A stretch of DNA of 64,000 bases, taken from Neokomagataea thailandica NBRC 106555 (GTDB lineage Bacteria; Pseudomonadota; Alphaproteobacteria; Acetobacterales; Acetobacteraceae). Position numbers and translations under genes: made by a program. Positions 43,530 through 52,407 of the stretch are shown piece by piece. The stretch spans positions 20,304 through 84,303 of the forward strand of contig NZ_BCZB01000015.1 of NCBI RefSeq assembly GCF_001598495.1. The letters run 5' to 3'. A model generated the notes under the pieces. It was not told where the DNA came from and did not search any database. It saw only the letters and a program-made list of their open reading frames with translations. Every line of letters starts with the position of its first letter. Position 1 is the stretch's first letter.

Positions 43530-45878
43530 TTAATCGTGTAGGCCGACATATTTTAAGACGCGGTGCTGCGGGTCAGAAGAGCCTGTAGCGGGTGTGTGGT
43601 TCAGGTCATCGGGCGTTAAGGCTGCATGTGATAAGCGCTCTCTCAGGTCTGTTGTCAGAGACAGTGCTTCTCCTTGGCTATGGATAACGTGGGGTGTGAT
43701 GAGCACCAGGAGTTCCGTGCGAGTACGGCTATTATCTTGTGTGCCGCCAAGTAGGCCAAGAATAGGAATGTCTTTGAGCCAAGGAATGCCTTGGTTGCTG
43801 CGTTCGGAGCGATCTGAAATAAGGCCCGCTAGGCCGACGGTCTGGCCATCTGCAATGACGACGCGTGATGTTACCTGACGTTGAGAGAAGGTTGGGCTGT
43901 TGATGGAGCCGCTTCCTGTTGAGGTTGTGCTCGAGGCCACGGAGCTTACTTGTTGAGAAACATCTAGTGTGACTAAGCCGCCATTGCTCACATGTGGCGT
44001 AACTTGAAGGATGACCCCCGTGGGTTGGTAGTTGATGGAGTTGGTCACAGTGGAGTTGGCGGTGAGAACGCCTGTCGTGGAGCCGGTGAGGTAGGGGACC
44101 ATATCACCGACCATGAGTGAGGCAGGCTGATTATCAACAACCATGAGTTCTGGTGAGGACAGGACGCGAACAGACGTGACGGCTTGCAGGGCATTAATGA
44201 CGAAAGGCGCTCCACCACTGGCGGAGCCACCGAGCACGAAGCCGGGGAAAGAACTGGATAACGTAGAAGAGACAAGGTTGGCTGCCCCCAGAGACTGAGA
44301 CGCATTACTCAGTACACCATTAACGCCGCCGGATTTGAAGAAGAACTGCGTTCCGTATTGAAGGTTGTCGTTGAGTGTTACTTCCGCAACGGTCGCATCG
44401 ACACGGACCTGGAGAGGCATAATGTCCACTTTGCGGAGCATTGCGGTGATGGAGTCACTTTCTTCAGGGGTTGAATAAACGAGAATAGCGTTGTTTTGCA
44501 GGTCGGGTATAATACGGATCCGGGCGGTATCGTTATTATTGCTGCTGTTATTGCCTAGGCCACCAAGGAGGGGATTGTTGGAGAGGCTGTCGGATTGATT
44601 ATTGTTTGTGCCGCCATTTTGATTGTTGCTGTTGTCATTGCTCGTGTTGCTAGAATTGCCTTGACCAAGCAGTGCGTTCCCGGTGTTGTTATTTTGTTGA
44701 TTATTTCCGAGGCTCAAGGATGTGCTGTTTGAATTGCCATTATTTGAGAAAGAGCTGTTAGGGATATTCATCTTCGCAGATGGGGTGGCGGTGACGTGGT
44801 CTGGCGTAAAGGCTTGTTGTAGTAGATAGGCGACATCATTTGCGCGGCCATTTTGTAGGTAATACACATTCCATCGACGGACCGAACGACGGCGCTGGGT
44901 TTCAATGGTGGTGAACGCGCGACGTGCATTGTCAATAAAGCGTGGGTTGGACGCAATGACCATGACAGCTTCTGCGCGCGGCATGGCGATGACTTGAATA
45001 CGGTCCGTAAAGGCTTGCCCTTTTTTCGTGGCTAAAGCGGCTTGCAGTGCTTGTGCGAGTTCTTGTGCGCTGCCGCTCTCTGTAGGGAACATGGCGTAAG
45101 ATTGACCGGAGAGGACGTCGGTATCAAAGGCTTGCACCATCTCAATGAGTGACGCGCGTGTTGCGGGGTCGCCGGAAATGGCGACGGCATTACTGCCAGG
45201 GGCTGCGACAAGATGGCCGTTATTGTGCAAAATGGGCTGAAGGGCTTTGACTAGACTTTCGGCTGATGTGTACCGTAAAGGGATAATCGTACCATCTTGA
45301 TCATCGCCGCTATTGCCGCCGCCGGGTATGCTGCCAAGGCCGCCGCTATTGCCTGATGAGCTGTTAGAGACGACGCGGTATAGGCCATGTTCATAAATTA
45401 ATGTGGCGCCAGCACCGGCAAGGGCCGAGCGGAAAACATTGAGCACTTGATCCCGATGCAGTGGGCGTGTTGTGCGCATGGTGACCGTTCCGTGTACGGC
45501 AGGATCAACCATGTAATTTACGCCGAGTACAGAGCCGAGGATTTGGTCTGTGGCAGAACGGATATCGGTTTCAGCAAAATTGAGGGAAATATCACCTGGG
45601 CTGCGGTTATTATTTGCATCATCACCACTGAGCGCAGAGGCATGGCCGTAGCTGACGATACCGCCGCGCGCTGCGGGGTTTTGCTCAATGGGGCCATCAA
45701 TACGGGGAGAGGCGATTTGCCCGTAAGCGCCAGGTACGATGGGGAGGGGTTTTGGGGTACGTGGCGCATCTGCGCACCCGCTGACCATCATAGTCGCAGA
45801 AATGGCGAGAGCTGTGCCAGAGCGCAGGGCGATACGGCATGAAGATGACGAAACGCGAAGGCTGGGAAGAAAAATCAC
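43530..45878 (-). CDS. gspD: T2SS secretin GspD
   Basis: Outer-membrane channel of the T2SS, 782 residues. A lipoprotein-like leader ends MMVSGC (Cys35). The N0 domain (LNFAETDIRSATDQIL) and N1-N3 domains (IIPLRYTSAESLVKALQPI; MPRAEAVMVIASNPRFI; VYYLQNGRANDVAYLLQQAF) follow. The secretin core includes RIRIIPDLQNNAILVYST, LQVRVDATVAEVTLND near 490, VRVLSSPELMVVDNQPASLMVGD near 575 and the late TSRVVIADGQTVGLAGLI. An Asn/Ser/Gln-rich insert of about 80 residues (near 370-450) splits the N3 domain. It starts with GTG six bases after gspM, in the reverse block gspL-M-D. Confidence 0.95.
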   Translation of the reverse strand: MIFLPSLRVSSSSCRIALRSGTALAISATMMVSGCADAPRTPKPLPIVPGAYGQIASPRIDGPIEQNPAARGGIVSYGHASALSGDDANNNRSPGDISLNFAETDIRSATDQILGSVLGVNYMVDPAVHGTVTMRTTRPLHRDQVLNVFRSALAGAGATLIYEHGLYRVVSNSSSGNSGGLGSIPGGGNSGDDQDGTIIPLRYTSAESLVKALQPILHNNGHLVAAPGSNAVAISGDPATRASLIEMVQAFDTDVLSGQSYAMFPTESGSAQELAQALQAALATKKGQAFTDRIQVIAMPRAEAVMVIASNPRFIDNARRAFTTIETQRRRSVRRWNVYYLQNGRANDVAYLLQQAFTPDHVTATPSAKMNIPNSSFSNNGNSNSTSLSLGNNQQNNNTGNALLGQGNSSNTSNDNSNNQNGGTNNNQSDSLSNNPLLGGLGNNSSNNNDTARIRIIPDLQNNAILVYSTPEESDSITAMLRKVDIMPLQVRVDATVAEVTLNDNLQYGTQFFFKSGGVNGVLSNASQSLGAANLVSSTLSSSFPGFVLGGSASGGAPFVINALQAVTSVRVLSSPELMVVDNQPASLMVGDMVPYLTGSTTGVLTANSTVTNSINYQPTGVILQVTPHVSNGGLVTLDVSQQVSSVASSTTSTGSGSINSPTFSQRQVTSRVVIADGQTVGLAGLISDRSERSNQGIPWLKDIPILGLLGGTQDNSRTRTELLVLITPHVIHSQGEALSLTTDLRERLSHAALTPDDLNHTPATGSSDPQHRVLKYVGLHD

Positions 45879-45884
45879 GCGGCT

Positions 45885-46538
45885 TTACCAATTCTGAGAG
45901 TTGGAAGAGTGAGGGGAGAGAGCGGATGCGCTGCGGATGCTGCGTAAGGCGACGATCAGCAGTGAAACATCAACTGGTTGACCGTGTGCTGCGGCATCAT
46001 CTGGCATAATGCCGGCGGCGGCGGAAATTTGGAGGTCTTCCGTTAAGAGGTGGGGGGAGTGTGTTTGTTGGAGGCTAGAGAGGAATTGTATTGTCGCGGG
46101 CCATGAGGCTGTGAAGGCAACCCGTAAAGCGATGGTTTGAAAATGGTCTTTACGGGGGAGGGTAAGGGGTTCTTGGCTGGTAAGAGGCAGATTAAGCGCA
46201 TCTGTCAGTGTATGCACGGTTTCTTGGAGTTGGGCGAGGGCAAGGTCATCAGACGGTGCCGTTAGCAAGGGGCTGGTTTGTGCCATGTGCAGGCGGGCCT
46301 GTTGGGCGCTGTTTTCTAAGTGAGGAATGGTGCTAATGAGGCGTTGCGTTCGTGCCAAGAGCTCTTTTTGGGTCGTAATACTCTCTTGAGTATTCTCAAA
46401 TGTGCTTATGAGTGTTTGTACGGTCCAGACACACAATAAAACGGCTAGGCCTGCAAGAATGAGAGCGTAAAGGCGTCCGCGCTGCCCCGTCGGCAGGTGT
46501 GAGAGGTTGGGTGCTGCGTTGTTATGTGTTTGAGGCAT
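45885..46538 (-). CDS. gspM: T2SS GspM-like inner-membrane protein
   Basis: A protein of 217 residues with one N-terminal membrane helix (LYALILAGLAVLLCVWTVQTL near 22-42), a coiled-coil stretch (TFENTQESITTQKELLARTQ) and a periplasmic ferredoxin-like domain (LALAQLQETVHTLTDALNLPL; HFQTIALRVAFTASWPATIQFL). This is the layout of the GspMb/PilO-type subtype. It would pair with GspL under the inner-membrane platform. The sequence is divergent, so the call rests partly on position between gspL and gspD. Confidence 0.82.
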   Translation of the reverse strand: MPQTHNNAAPNLSHLPTGQRGRLYALILAGLAVLLCVWTVQTLISTFENTQESITTQKELLARTQRLISTIPHLENSAQQARLHMAQTSPLLTAPSDDLALAQLQETVHTLTDALNLPLTSQEPLTLPRKDHFQTIALRVAFTASWPATIQFLSSLQQTHSPHLLTEDLQISAAAGIMPDDAAAHGQPVDVSLLIVALRSIRSASALSPHSSNSQNW

Positions 46539-46552
46539 GATGGGTATAGGCC

Positions 46553-47563
46553 TCAGGGTTGCCCGAAGGCATTTGTTGTGGTGGCGGTGAGGGCAAAGAG
46601 GTCCGCTTGGTGGTTGTCAGAGCGCAGCACGGGGCCGGAAAAGGCAACGTCAGAAAAATGCCCTGCTTGGCGCAGTGTAACGATGAGGCGGGCTGCTTCT
46701 TTTGATTGGCCTTCAAGAAATATTTGGCGGCCACGGAGGCGTAGGCTGGTGAGGTATGTGTCATCGGGTAGAGCATCTGTCAGATTTTGCAGAGTAATTA
46801 ATGGGAGGCCATTACGCTGCTCTTCTTTGCGGACAGCGAGAGGGCCAAGCTGCGTCAGCATAATTTGGTGTTGTAGTGTTTCGGCATGGTTGCGACCGTT
46901 TTCTAATGTGGAGAGTGCAGAGTTTATACGAAAAAGTTGTACTTGTTGGAGAATAAAGGGGCTCACGAGCAATAGGCATATGAGGAGAAGAAAAATTGTG
47001 TGTCGTGGGCGTTTGACTGAAGGGGCGTGGCTGAGCGGCAGAGTTAAGGGGGGGGATGTATGGCGTGATGGGGCGCGTAAATGTGTGGGTGCGCGTGCGT
47101 ATAGGCTCAGTTGCTCTTGAGCCGGGTTAAACGTCTTGCGTGGGGCAATGAGAAGGTCAAAGGCAATGAAGCCGGGTGGTGCGGGATGCGGCGTTGTGTC
47201 TAAGGACCATACAATGTCATCTGGTTGAAAAGGGGTCAGGCGATCAAGTTCATAATGGGTGGCGCGTGTGGGGTCTGTGCGTGCGGCTTCAGGTAAGGTG
47301 ATGCGGCGCTTTAAAATGCTACCAGGGGGAAGGCAAAGGACGGTATGTGGCGTGCTATGAAGAAATGTTTTGTGCTTCGGGCGTGGGAGGGCCTGTAGTT
47401 CCAGTGATGTGAGGGCTAATGTACCGTCTGGTGAAACATCCAAAAGGGTTTCGACCTGCTTTGCCCGAAGGCGGGCGGGTAAGCATTCACTTAGGCGAGC
47501 CTGCCACCAGCGCAAAAATACGGGCAGCATCGGGGAATTCGTGATCGTCCGCAGCCCGTTCAT
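46553..47563 (-). CDS. gspL: T2SS GspL-like protein (PilM/PilN-type)
   Basis: A protein of 336 residues. The N-terminal cytoplasmic part (residues 1-185) is a reduced actin-like PilM/GspL region (LDVSPDGTLALTSLELQALP, VLCLPPGSILKRRITLPEAA, HYELDRLTPFQPDDIVWSLD). A membrane helix follows near 192-210 (TIFLLLICLLLVSPFIL), then a coiled coil and a PilN-type periplasmic domain (LQNLTDALPDDTYLTSLRLRG, then IFLEGQSKEAARLIVTLRQAG). It links the ATPase GspE to the periplasmic platform. It is upstream of gspM by 14 bases in the same strand block. AGGAG lies 11 bases before the ATG. Confidence 0.85.
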   Translation of the reverse strand: MNGLRTITNSPMLPVFLRWWQARLSECLPARLRAKQVETLLDVSPDGTLALTSLELQALPRPKHKTFLHSTPHTVLCLPPGSILKRRITLPEAARTDPTRATHYELDRLTPFQPDDIVWSLDTTPHPAPPGFIAFDLLIAPRKTFNPAQEQLSLYARAPTHLRAPSRHTSPPLTLPLSHAPSVKRPRHTIFLLLICLLLVSPFILQQVQLFRINSALSTLENGRNHAETLQHQIMLTQLGPLAVRKEEQRNGLPLITLQNLTDALPDDTYLTSLRLRGRQIFLEGQSKEAARLIVTLRQAGHFSDVAFSGPVLRSDNHQADLFALTATTTNAFGQP

Positions 47564-47680
47564 ATTGTTTTATACTCCTGATGGCCATAATTGAGCCGGA
47601 AATGGAATGAGGTCTTGTTTTTAAAACATATGATTAAGGAAGGATTTTGAAAGTTTTACGGGTTTTGTGCAAGGTCGTTC

Positions 47681-48526
47681 TTAAAGTGTTTGGTCCGATA
47701 TGAGGCGGATGAACCAGATTGAGAGGGCGAGTGATGGGCCAAACGGAATGGCCTCTTGCCATGTTTGTGTATCGTGCTTGAGGAAACGGCGGGTGACGAT
47801 ATGCGCAATGCCGAAGAGGGCGGCATAGACAATAGTATGGGGTAGAGCACTGACCCCAAGCCAGGCGCCGCCGGCTGCGAGGAGTTTTGCATCGCCCGCG
47901 CCGAGGCCGGGGCGGCCTTTTGTCGTGAGATAAAGCCAAGAGATGCTTGTAAAAAAAAACCAGCCTAAGAGGCAACCTTCGAGGTGTTCTATTAGGGTAT
48001 TGCCTAAATAAAAAAGGCCGCCAGAGAGAAGAGCGTCACGCCATATTGCGTTCAGTAAGCCGGCTAGGATGAGGGGGAGGGTGAGACTGTCGGGGAGGCG
48101 GAAGCAGCGTAGATCAATCCAGCTTAAGGCGAGTAACCCCCAGCCGAGCGAGCAGGTCCAGAGAAGGTCAAGGCTATTGGGGAGTTGGGGGGTGGTATAG
48201 AGGGCTATGATCCATGCTGAGAGAGGAACGCAGCAGGCGATAAGTTCAATATAAAAATGGAATGGAGCGATAGGATGCTGACAATGTTGGCACCGGCCGC
48301 GTTGACGTAGGTAGGAGAGGATAGGTACCATCTCCCAAGGACGTAGTGGTGATTGACAGACTTCACAATGAGAGCGCCCTGCAAGAAAAGGGCGTTTACT
48401 AGGAATACGACGAATTAATACACCAAGAAAGCTGCCAATAATGGGCGAAATGAGCAGAACCGGGAAGAGTGTTTCAAGAGACGTCGCCATAAGGGGCCAG
48501 TGTGCTGGGACGAAAGTGATGCTCAT
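47681..48526 (-). CDS. gspO: Prepilin peptidase (A24 family)
   Basis: Cleaves and methylates pseudopilin leaders in the inner membrane. The protein of 281 residues has the N-terminal methylase domain with a zinc CxxC pair (SHCEVCQSPLRPWEMVP; RCQHCQHP), the first catalytic aspartate in ALSWIDLRCFRLPDSLTLPL and the second in RPGLGAGDAKLLAAGG, and about seven helices. I chose the ATG at 48526; the long upstream extension of the open frame overlaps gspE on the other strand and is a shadow. It is divergent from gspE with 39 bases between, so the two share a promoter region. Confidence 0.93.
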   Translation of the reverse strand: MSITFVPAHWPLMATSLETLFPVLLISPIIGSFLGVLIRRIPSKRPFLAGRSHCEVCQSPLRPWEMVPILSYLRQRGRCQHCQHPIAPFHFYIELIACCVPLSAWIIALYTTPQLPNSLDLLWTCSLGWGLLALSWIDLRCFRLPDSLTLPLILAGLLNAIWRDALLSGGLFYLGNTLIEHLEGCLLGWFFFTSISWLYLTTKGRPGLGAGDAKLLAAGGAWLGVSALPHTIVYAALFGIAHIVTRRFLKHDTQTWQEAIPFGPSLALSIWFIRLISDQTL

Positions 48527-48565
48527 ACAGTCTAACCTGCCGGATTGTTTCCGGGGCGGCAAGCC

Positions 48566-50284
48566 ATGAGAGATGACCACATGATGAATGATGTTGCGCA
48601 GAGCGAAGTCGAAGGCGATTTGGGGCACTGGCTTGTGCGCAATGGTGTGTGTGAAGAGCGTGTGGTGGAGCGTGGAAAGGCTGTTGCGGCAGAAAGCGGG
48701 CAAGGTTTGGCGGCGGTGATGCTGCAACTGGGGTTGGTCACGGAAACGGACCTTGCGAGGACCTATGCTGCGCTGCTTGGGCGTCCTTTGGTGACGGCCG
48801 AGATGCTGGCGCAGCGTGAAGAACCATTATGGGGTGATGTCCTAACAAGTCGTTTCGTGCGTCAAGCGCGTATTATTCCGATTCATGATGATGGGCGTGT
48901 TGTGCATGTCGTTATGGCGGATCCGCAGGATGATTTTACGGCGGATGCTGTAAGCCTTGCGGTAGGACGAGATGTTTGTCGTGAGGCAGGAAAGTTATCT
49001 GATATTGATGCGGTATTAAGCCGTTTATACCCTGAAGAGACAGCAGACGCGGCAGAAGAGAATACGGCGTCACAAGAAGATTTAGCAGAAGATGACACGG
49101 ACCGTTTGAAAGATTTGGCGAGTGAAGCGCCAATTATTCGGTTGGTGAATCAGATTATATTCCGGGCTGTTGAGAATAGAGCCTCGGATATTCATATTGA
49201 GCCGGATGAGAACCGGTTGGTTGTGCGCTATCGTTATGATGGCGTGCTGCATGAGGCGGATAGTTTAAGCCCGCGTATGACGGCGGCGTTGATTTCTCGC
49301 GTTAAAATTATGGCCCGGTTGGATATTGCGGAGCGTCGTTTGCCGCAAGATGGGCGTATCAAATTAGCTGTGCGTGGGCATGAGGTCGATTTCCGTGTGT
49401 CGACGGTGCCCGGTTTGCATGGTGAAATTGTTGTGCTGCGTGTGCTCGACCGTACGGCAGTGCGCTTTGAGTATGCTCATTTGGGTTTGTCTCAGCCCGT
49501 TATTGATGTGTTTCGCAATGCGCTTGAAATGCCGAATGGCATTGTGTTGGTCACGGGACCAACGGGAAGCGGTAAAACTACGACGCTGTACACTGGTCTG
49601 TCAGGATTAAACGCGGCTGAGCGTAATGTGATGACCGTGGAGGACCCGATTGAGTATCAACTGAGTGGGGTTAATCAGATACAAACGCGCCCAGCTATTG
49701 GTCTTAACTTCTCGAATGTGCTGCGTGCTTTGCTGCGGCAAGATCCAGATGTGATCATGGTGGGGGAAATTCGTGATTTAGAAACAGCACAAATTGCCGT
49801 TCAGGCCGCGTTAACCGGGCATTTGGTACTCTCCACGTTGCATACGAATTCGGCGGCGGCGGCAGTGACGCGTTTGCGAGATATGGGGCTGGAAGATTAT
49901 TTGTTGACGGCGGTTTTGCGGGGTGTCCTTGCGCAGCGTTTGGTGAGGCGTTTGTGCATGTCTTGCCGGGAGGCGGTGCCAGTTATGCCAGAGCTTGCTG
50001 GGCGCTTGGGGCTTGAAACGTATGAACAGCATACGCTGTGGCAGGCACGGGGATGTCCAGAATGTCGTCATACGGGGTATCGTGGCCGTCTGGCGATTGC
50101 GGAGTATTTAAGTCCCTCCAAAGCTGTGACACGTTTGATTTTGTCTGGGGCCGATCATGTGGAGATTGAGGCTGCGGCGGTGGAGGAAGGGATGGAAACC
50201 ATGTTCCATGCGGGGCTTCACGCAGCCTTGCAGGGGGAGACAACGCTTGAAGAGGTCAGTCGTGCTGTTGGTGCGGAAAGTTAG
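48566..50284 (+). CDS. gspE: T2SS ATPase GspE
   Basis: Hexameric ATPase that powers pseudopilus assembly, 572 residues. The N-terminal MshEN/GspE-N domain (VVERGKAVAAESGQGLAAVM; ARTYAALLGRPLVTAEML) is followed by PIIRLVNQIIFRAVENRASD, Walker A GPTGSGKTTTLYTGL near residue 330, the Asp box VEDPIEYQL, Walker B DPDVIMVGEIRD near 395, the His box STLHTNSAAAAVTRL, and the zinc tetracysteine CMSC...CPEC near 464-500. The ATG at 48566 is preferred over TTG 48545. It heads the forward block E-F-H-I-J with overlaps between most genes. Confidence 0.95.
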   Translation: MRDDHMMNDVAQSEVEGDLGHWLVRNGVCEERVVERGKAVAAESGQGLAAVMLQLGLVTETDLARTYAALLGRPLVTAEMLAQREEPLWGDVLTSRFVRQARIIPIHDDGRVVHVVMADPQDDFTADAVSLAVGRDVCREAGKLSDIDAVLSRLYPEETADAAEENTASQEDLAEDDTDRLKDLASEAPIIRLVNQIIFRAVENRASDIHIEPDENRLVVRYRYDGVLHEADSLSPRMTAALISRVKIMARLDIAERRLPQDGRIKLAVRGHEVDFRVSTVPGLHGEIVVLRVLDRTAVRFEYAHLGLSQPVIDVFRNALEMPNGIVLVTGPTGSGKTTTLYTGLSGLNAAERNVMTVEDPIEYQLSGVNQIQTRPAIGLNFSNVLRALLRQDPDVIMVGEIRDLETAQIAVQAALTGHLVLSTLHTNSAAAAVTRLRDMGLEDYLLTAVLRGVLAQRLVRRLCMSCREAVPVMPELAGRLGLETYEQHTLWQARGCPECRHTGYRGRLAIAEYLSPSKAVTRLILSGADHVEIEAAAVEEGMETMFHAGLHAALQGETTLEEVSRAVGAES

Positions 50285-50286
50285 AG

Positions 50287-51534
50287 GTGGTGATCTCTGA
50301 AGGGCAGGTCACACTGTGGCAGTATCGTGCGGTGGGTGCAGATGGCGTTGTGGTGACGGGAGAATTGCGCGCGACGAGTGAGGCGCAGGTTGTTGCGTCT
50401 CTGCGGCAGAAGAAATTGATGCCACTGGATGTGCGTCATGAATCTGCTGGCGGGGTGGGGCGTATTGATGGATCGTTTTTAAGTACGCTACGCCGGGCGC
50501 GGTTTCGACAGGGCGACATCGCAGATTTTACGCGTAAGCTGGCCACGATGTTGGGCGCGGGGCTGGATTTGGACCGTGCGCTGCGTTTCTTGGGAGAAAC
50601 TGCACCATCGGACAAAATGAAGGCGCTGATTGCGCAACTGCGTGACCGAGTGCGTGATGGTGCGTCTTTTGCGGATGCTTTGGAAGCAGCAGGCGGTGTT
50701 TTTTCCAAGCTTTATGTTGGGCTGGTACGTGCTGGTGAAGCAGGCGGCGCGCTGCATGATGCGCTTGAACGTTTGGCGGATGTGTTGGAGCGAGAGCGCC
50801 GTTTAGCGGCGACGATTCAGTCCGCTATGATCTATCCAACGGTTTTAATGATCGCGTCTATCGGGTCGGTTGTATTGTTATTGACCCATGTTCTTCCGCA
50901 ATTTGTACCGCTTTTTGAAGAAAATGGCGTAGCGCTTCCTATGATGACGCGGGTGGTGATCACGGCGGGGGATGTCTTAACGCATTGGGGGGTATTTATG
51001 CTCATCGGTGCCGTGCTGTGTGTTGGCGTCGGGCGTATGGCATTGCGGAGGCCAGATATACGCTTTAGGGCAGATCATTTCCTGTTGCGTGTGCCAGTTA
51101 TAGGCACGTTGTTGCGCAATGTGATGGCGGCGCAATTGACGCGTACTTTAGGGACATTGTTGCAAAATGGTGTGTCGTTAGTTGGTGCGTTGCGTATTAC
51201 TGGTGGTGTGATTGGTAATCGTGCAGGTGCGCAAGCGCTGACACGCGCTACGGGCGTGGTGCGTGAAGGGGGGAGCTTGGCGGTGTCTTTGGAGCGGGCT
51301 GATGTGTACCCACGGGAAATGACGCATTTTTTGCGGGTGGGGGAGGAAACGGCACAACTGGCATCAATCGCCCTGCGGGCGGCGGATGTGCATGAAGAGG
51401 CGGTGCGGGTTACGGTGCAGCGTCTTTTGGCAATTTTGGTACCCGCGATTACGGTGATTATGGGTTTAATCGTTGCGGGTATTGTATCGGCCTTGCTGTT
51501 AGCGATGTTGAGCCTGAATGATTTGGCGCATTGA
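50287..51534 (+). CDS. gspF: T2SS inner-membrane platform protein GspF
   Basis: A polytopic protein of 415 residues with two GspF repeats, each a cytoplasmic helical bundle plus membrane helices. Landmarks: WQYRAVGADGVVVTGEL opening, DIADFTRKLATMLGAGLDLDRAL near 77, the first membrane segment IYPTVLMIASIGSVVLLLTHVLP, and the second-repeat AQLTRTLGTLLQNGVSLVGAL near 282, ending LVPAITVIMGLIVAGIVSALL. It starts with GTG two bases after gspE and overlaps gspH (TGATG). Confidence 0.95.
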   Translation: MVISEGQVTLWQYRAVGADGVVVTGELRATSEAQVVASLRQKKLMPLDVRHESAGGVGRIDGSFLSTLRRARFRQGDIADFTRKLATMLGAGLDLDRALRFLGETAPSDKMKALIAQLRDRVRDGASFADALEAAGGVFSKLYVGLVRAGEAGGALHDALERLADVLERERRLAATIQSAMIYPTVLMIASIGSVVLLLTHVLPQFVPLFEENGVALPMMTRVVITAGDVLTHWGVFMLIGAVLCVGVGRMALRRPDIRFRADHFLLRVPVIGTLLRNVMAAQLTRTLGTLLQNGVSLVGALRITGGVIGNRAGAQALTRATGVVREGGSLAVSLERADVYPREMTHFLRVGEETAQLASIALRAADVHEEAVRVTVQRLLAILVPAITVIMGLIVAGIVSALLLAMLSLNDLAH

Positions 51535-52019
51535 TGCGGTCGCGTAATGTGCCGTGCGGGCGTGCGGTTTCCGGTTCCGGGGGAGGCAGGGAGGCCGGGT
51601 TTACCTTGTTGGAAATGTTGGTTGTGCTCGTGATAGTGGGGCTGCTAATTGGGCTAGTGCTGACCCGTGGGCCATTGCGTAGTGATGCGATGACGTTTTC
51701 AGATGGGCGGTTGCGTGTGGTGTCTGCGCTACAAGCCGCGCGGCGGGATGCTGTGCTGCAAGGACATGATGTCATGATGCAGGTGGATGTGCCGTCTCGC
51801 ACTGTTTCCGTTATGGATGGAGGGCATGTGAGGGTCGAGCCCTTGGTCACGCCTGTTGGGTTGAGCAGTGATCAGAGTGTTGAGCGTATTACGGAGCATT
51901 TTTCTGCGGATGGTACGGCAGACGGCATGCCGATTGTGCTGCGTTATGGCCGGTTTAGGGCGCGCATTACGCTGAGCCCGATGACTGGGCGGGTTATGGT
52001 ACAAAATTATGGGGGATGA
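51534..52019 (+). CDS. gspH: T2SS minor pseudopilin GspH
   Basis: A protein of 161 residues. A long leader of 22 residues (Gly/Ser/Arg-rich) ends REAG/FTLLEMLVVLVIVGLLIG, with Glu at +5. The soluble domain shows the GspH/FimT pattern: LRVVSALQAARRDAVLQGHDV near 68, IVLRYGRFRARITLSPMTGRV near the end. It would sit near the tip or shaft of the pseudopilus. It overlaps gspF at the start and gspI at the end. Confidence 0.9.
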   Translation: MRSRNVPCGRAVSGSGGGREAGFTLLEMLVVLVIVGLLIGLVLTRGPLRSDAMTFSDGRLRVVSALQAARRDAVLQGHDVMMQVDVPSRTVSVMDGGHVRVEPLVTPVGLSSDQSVERITEHFSADGTADGMPIVLRYGRFRARITLSPMTGRVMVQNYGG

Positions 52020-52407
52020 CGCGCGGCAAGATCGAGGCTTCACGCTGCTGGAGGTGATTGTTGCGCTGATGATTGCGGGCATCGCGCTGGCTGCGATGAT
52101 GGGGGCATTATCCACGGGGCTGAGTGGAGAAACGCGGGCTGTCGATCAGTTGCAGGCGCTTTCTCTTGCGCGATCTGAATTGGACGCTGAGATGATGTTT
52201 CCTAGGCTTACACCTGGAGAACGAAAAGTGACGTTGATGCGGGGTTTTCAAAGTACGATTGAAACACGGCAGGTGGCGAAAGGGCACGCTGCTGGTGGGC
52301 GTGTTTTGGCTCTGTATCAAGTGAATATACGTGTGGAATGGGGCGCTGCTGGGCATGGCGTTGTGCTGTCAGAGCGGTTGGTACGCGATGCGGTGGAGGC
52401 ACCATGA
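52009..52407 (+). CDS. gspI: T2SS minor pseudopilin GspI
   Basis: A protein of 132 residues with the prepilin site QDRG/FTLLEVIVALMIAGIALAAM (cleavage after Gly10, Glu15 at +5). The following LQALSLARSELDAEM is the GspI hallmark (family ALxxAxxKL-type helix), and the fold ends with VNIRVEWGAAGHGVVLSER. GspI nucleates the GspIJK tip complex. It overlaps gspH by 11 bases and gspJ by four. Confidence 0.92.
   Translation: MGDDARQDRGFTLLEVIVALMIAGIALAAMMGALSTGLSGETRAVDQLQALSLARSELDAEMMFPRLTPGERKVTLMRGFQSTIETRQVAKGHAAGGRVLALYQVNIRVEWGAAGHGVVLSERLVRDAVEAP

Noticed and set aside
46524..47120. Forward open frame of 198 codons antisense to gspL and gspM
   Set aside because: Arg/Ser/Trp-rich mirror of the reverse genes, without ribosome site or motifs.
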